From assembly GCA_031282935.1 (NCBI GenBank), contig JAITCS010000114.1, forward strand, positions 1-8,015: 8,015 bases of DNA, written 5' to 3'. Position 1 is the stretch's first letter. Every line of letters begins with the position of its first letter. This document shows, piece by piece, positions 5,514 to 8,015 of the stretch. A program made the position numbers and the translations under genes. This DNA comes from Cellulomonadaceae bacterium (GTDB taxonomy: Bacteria; Actinomycetota; Actinomycetes; Actinomycetales; Cellulomonadaceae). A model generated the notes under the pieces. The model was not told the DNA's origin. It searched no databases and worked only from the letters and a program-made list of their open reading frames with translations.

Positions 5514-6488
5514 CTGAACTCTACGCTCAAGTATGTTCTTAGACGTTTCACCGTGATGGTGTTCACTTTGTGGATCATCATCACGGTGACGTTTATTTTG
5601 TTGCGCCTATTACCCGGCTCACCGTGGGCTAATCCCCTTGAATTGACGCCCGCGCAGTTGGCAATCCTCAACGAGCAAGCCGGATTTGATCGGCCGATTT
5701 GGGTGCAATACTTGTTGTATTTCCGTAACCTACTTTCGGGAAATTTGGGGGTTTCTTTTCAGTTCCGAAATCAACCCGTGACGGCTTTACTTGCCGGGCG
5801 AATTGGCCCCTCCATTCAATTAGGGTTGCAAGCGCTCATCTTTGGCACCGTTGTGGGCACGATATTGGGTTTGACCGGTGCAGTAAAGCGGGCTTCTTGG
5901 CTCGATTCGAGTTCCACAATTACTGCTGTTATCGGCCGGTCGGTGCCCGCTTTCGTTGCGGCTGCGTTATTACAATATGTGGTGGCAGTTCAACTAGGTT
6001 GGCTACCGATTGCCGGATGGGCAAGTTTCGCGCACACAATCTTGCCATCGTTAGCGTTATCGTTAGCGCCGATGGCTGACGCCGCTCGCTTTGTGCGCAC
6101 CGAAATGGTAGAGCAACTCAGTTCTGATCAAAGCGAGTTTGCGCGCGCTAAAGGACTAAGCCGATGGCAGGTGGCTGGCCGACACGGGCTACGAAATTCG
6201 ATGATTCCAATGCTGACCCTATTAGGGCCGATGGCAGTTGCTCTTTTGACGGGCTCTTTAGTGGTGGAAAACATTTTTGCGGTGCCCGGAATTGGGGAAC
6301 AATTTGTCCGCTCCATTTTGGCTAACGATTACCCGACCATTATGGCGGTCACTATTCTGTATTCGGCTATGTTGCTTTTCGTTATTTTTGTGGTTGATAT
6401 TCTTTATACCGTGGTTGACCCTCGGGTACGTTTAGGTGGGCGATCAACCGGGCGATCAACCGCACGGTCAGGCGGGACTCGGAAATGA
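5514..6488 (+). CDS. oppB: Oligopeptide ABC transporter permease OppB (non-standard start)
   Basis: This is one of two membrane subunits forming the translocation channel. The reading frame shows the OppB/DppB pattern: an N-terminal STLKYVLRRF then membrane segment 1 (VFTLWIIITVTFILLRLLPG), four or five more hydrophobic segments, the EAA coupling loop EFARAKGLSRWQVAGRHGLR (about residues 208-227 from CTG 5514) that docks on the ATPase, and VVENIFAVPGIGEQF (about 251-265), a family hallmark. No ATG, GTG or TTG lies between the oppA stop and the conserved N-terminus. I place the start at CTG 5514, 8 bases after AGAAAG (5500-5505), giving 324 residues. TTG 5430 would overlap oppA by 59 bases; GTG 5553 and ATG 5556 would remove the conserved YVLRRF. 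The tail has a duplicated GRST. It overlaps oppC by 4 bases. Identity is sure, the start is not. Confidence 0.9.
   Translation: MNSTLKYVLRRFTVMVFTLWIIITVTFILLRLLPGSPWANPLELTPAQLAILNEQAGFDRPIWVQYLLYFRNLLSGNLGVSFQFRNQPVTALLAGRIGPSIQLGLQALIFGTVVGTILGLTGAVKRASWLDSSSTITAVIGRSVPAFVAAALLQYVVAVQLGWLPIAGWASFAHTILPSLALSLAPMADAARFVRTEMVEQLSSDQSEFARAKGLSRWQVAGRHGLRNSMIPMLTLLGPMAVALLTGSLVVENIFAVPGIGEQFVRSILANDYPTIMAVTILYSAMLLFVIFVVDILYTVVDPRVRLGGRSTGRSTARSGGTRK
6438..6461 (+). repeat. Two perfect 12-bp tandem copies in the oppB 3' end
   Basis: GGGCGATCAACC occurs twice in direct succession (6438-6449 and 6450-6461), followed by a diverged partial copy (GCACGGTCAGGC). The unit is four codons, giving GRST GRST and then ARSGG at the cytoplasmic C-terminus of OppB. 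A 12-bp unit keeps the frame if copy number changes. Confidence 0.85.
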
Positions 6489-7411
6489 CCACTACATATG
6501 ATCCGATCCTCGGACTCACGCAAGCCCAGGCCCTTCCCTTAGTGCCGGAGAGCGCTTCGGACGTATCCGTATCGGCCCCCAACCAGACATGGCAGGCTCG
6601 GTTGCGTCGTCGCCCGGCAGCTATGGTCTCCGTCGCGGTATTGCTGCTCGTGACCTTAATCGCGTTCGGCGCGTCCATCATCCCCGCAATCAACCCAACC
6701 GCGCAAAACCTGACCCAAATCAACCGCTGGCCCGGGCCCGCCCACTGGCTAGGCACGGACGGGTTTGGGCGCGACCTCTTTGCGCGCCTTTTGATGGGTA
6801 TTAGGGTGTCGCTAACGGTGGCGTTCTTCGCGGGGCTGATTGACCTTACCGTGGGGGTGGCTTGGGGCCTCATTTCTGGCCTGAGTTCCCCCCGGGTGGA
6901 TAACGCGATGCAACGAGTGCTTGAGGTGCTCGGTGGAATCCCAACTTTGGTTATTCTAGTATTAATGCTAACCGCGTTACCGCCAGGATTACTTACTATT
7001 GTGCTGGCGATGGGAATTACTGGCTGGATTCCGATGGCACGATTAGTGCGGAGCCAAGGATTGCGGCTCAAAAACCAAGAATTCGTGTTAGCCTCACGCA
7101 CATTGGGCGCCAGCATGACCAGAATTGGACTTACCCATATTTTGCCCAACTCTATTGGCCTAATCGTAGTGCAAGCAGTGTTCACTATTCCTACCGCAAT
7201 TTTCTTTGAAGCATTCTTGTCCTTTATCGGATTAGGGTTACGGCCGCCGGTCGCCTCACTGGGAACGTTGTTATCCACCGGATTCGCAACATTCCAATTC
7301 TTGCCGTTTCAGATGTTGGCCCCGGCAATTACTTTATCGGTTTTGATGATCTGTTTCAATTTATTGGCCGACGGGTTACGGGATGCTTTCGATTCACGGG
7401 TGAGTAAATGA
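6485..7411 (+). CDS. oppC: Oligopeptide ABC transporter permease OppC
   Basis: This is the second channel subunit, partner of OppB. The 308 residues show the OppC layout: a hydrophilic N-terminal arm of about 45 residues (longer than in many homologues), membrane segment 1 (about 47-68), the family signature HWLGTDGFGRDLFARLLMG (87-105), membrane segments at about 110-132, 148-166, 168-188, 222-246 and 273-295, and the EAA coupling loop EFVLASRTLGASMTRIGLTH (199-218) leading to ILPN. FFEAFLSFIGLGLRPP (240-255) is another strong OppC/DppC marker. ATG 6485 overlaps the oppB TGA (ATGA), so translation is coupled. The last bases overlap the oppD start the same way. The gene appears intact and complete. 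Substrate class follows from the operon, not from this protein. Confidence 0.94.
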   Translation: MTTTYDPILGLTQAQALPLVPESASDVSVSAPNQTWQARLRRRPAAMVSVAVLLLVTLIAFGASIIPAINPTAQNLTQINRWPGPAHWLGTDGFGRDLFARLLMGIRVSLTVAFFAGLIDLTVGVAWGLISGLSSPRVDNAMQRVLEVLGGIPTLVILVLMLTALPPGLLTIVLAMGITGWIPMARLVRSQGLRLKNQEFVLASRTLGASMTRIGLTHILPNSIGLIVVQAVFTIPTAIFFEAFLSFIGLGLRPPVASLGTLLSTGFATFQFLPFQMLAPAITLSVLMICFNLLADGLRDAFDSRVSK

Positions 7412-8015
7412 CCGCCAACGTGCTAGATGTTCAAGATTTGAACGTTTCATTCCAAACCCATGCCGGAATTATCCAGGCAGTGCGCGGAGTGTCTTTTGGC
7501 CTCGCACCGGGGGAATCTTTGGCAATAGTGGGTGAATCTGGTTCAGGGAAATCAGTTACTGCCCGGGCAATAATGGGTCTGTTGCCCCAAAATGCAGACG
7601 TGACCGGGTCAATAAAATATCTGGATTCGTCAGACTATAAAGAAACCGAACTAACAACCCTCCCCGAACGTCAATACCGGAATATCCGAGGAAACAAAAT
7701 CTCGATGGTATTCCAAGACCCAATGACCTGCCTTGATCCGACAATGACTATCGGCGCGCAAGTGGCCGAACCGTTACGAATACACGGCGTGGGTCGAAAA
7801 GATGCGAACAAAGCCGCTTATGATATTTTACAGGCGGTGGGGATCCCTGATACGAAACAGCGGATGAAACAATATCCGCACCAATTCTCCGGTGGCCCAC
7901 GGCAAAGCATTGCGATTGCAGCGGCGCTGATAGCGAAACCACAAATTCTGTTAGCGGATGAACCCACCACCGCACTCGACGTGCGGATTCAGGCGCAAAT
8001 CCTAGACGTGCTGCG
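7408..8015 (+). CDS. oppD: Oligopeptide ABC transporter ATPase OppD, 3'-truncated by window edge
   Basis: This cytoplasmic ATPase subunit drives import through OppB/OppC. The visible 202 codons begin MTANVLDVQDLNVSF and contain the Walker A motif GESGSGKS (42-49), the Q loop VFQDPMTCLDP (101-111), the ABC signature FSGGPRQS (160-167), Walker B ILLADEP (180-186) and the D loop TALD (188-191). The H loop and the C-terminal oligopeptide/dipeptide domain, expected in a protein of about 320-350 residues or in an OppD-OppF fusion, lie beyond the right edge. ATG 7408 overlaps the oppC stop as ATGA. One oddity is that the signature has Pro-Arg-Gln-Ser after SGG, where OppD proteins usually have Met-Arg-Gln-Arg. 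The remaining motifs are orthodox, so the ATPase is probably functional. Whether the gene continues as oppD alone or as a fused protein cannot be seen. Confidence 0.92.
   Translation, partial: MTANVLDVQDLNVSFQTHAGIIQAVRGVSFGLAPGESLAIVGESGSGKSVTARAIMGLLPQNADVTGSIKYLDSSDYKETELTTLPERQYRNIRGNKISMVFQDPMTCLDPTMTIGAQVAEPLRIHGVGRKDANKAAYDILQAVGIPDTKQRMKQYPHQFSGGPRQSIAIAAALIAKPQILLADEPTTALDVRIQAQILDVL

Noticed and set aside
5545..5556. Possible second parS (GTTTCACCGTGA)
   Set aside because: An extra C breaks the CACGTG core and the symmetry, and the right arm does not match. It lies in the conserved oppB N-terminal codons.
6382..7278. Long open frame on the - strand (298 codons) opposite oppB/oppC
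   Set aside because: It is antisense to two well-supported permease genes, its translation has no family resemblance and is rich in Arg/Pro/Thr/Ser as expected for an antisense shadow, and no ribosome binding site fits.

Overview
The window looks like an actinomycete chromosome (Actinomycetota) near the replication origin. The evidence is the gene order rnpA-yidD-yidC-jag(khpB)-rsmG, the style of the proteins, and a perfect parS-type palindrome inside jag. Base composition is only moderately GC-rich, so a moderate-GC actinomycete (for example one of the Actinomycetaceae) is more likely than a Streptomyces-like organism. That placement is inference.

Region 1 (1-3006, + strand) is a compact origin-proximal cluster. 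It holds the 3' part of rnpA (RNase P protein), yidD overlapping it by 8 bases, yidC (membrane insertase), jag/khpB (KH-R3H RNA-binding protein) and rsmG (16S rRNA G527 methyltransferase). RnpA, which processes tRNA precursors, runs off the left edge and carries a Gly/Ser-rich stretch. A 22-bp perfect palindrome with the 16-bp ParB-binding core lies in the 3' end of jag.

Region 2 (3012-3604, - strand) is a two-gene toxin-antitoxin module of the ParDE type, antitoxin first, with a 1-base stop/start overlap. A 19-bp inverted repeat upstream is a plausible operator. The toxin gene converges on rsmG with 5 bases between the stop codons. In many actinobacteria parA-parB would follow rsmG, but they are not here.

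Region 3 (3605-8015, + strand) starts with a 204-bp divergent intergenic region and then an oligopeptide/dipeptide-type ABC importer: a solute-binding lipoprotein (oppA), two permeases (oppB, oppC) and the first ATPase (oppD, cut by the right edge). oppB/oppC and oppC/oppD overlap as ATGA, which suggests translational coupling. The binding lipoprotein should capture peptide outside the membrane, OppB/OppC should form the channel, and OppD (with an OppF expected beyond the window) should supply ATP hydrolysis. oppB has no ordinary start codon in a sensible place.

I saw no tRNA, rRNA, CRISPR array, insertion sequence or convincing intrinsic terminator. No stretch over 300 bases lacks a gene. 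I found no clearly new system; the strongest signals are the parS site without adjacent parAB, the oppB start, the altered OppD signature motif and the RnpA insertion.
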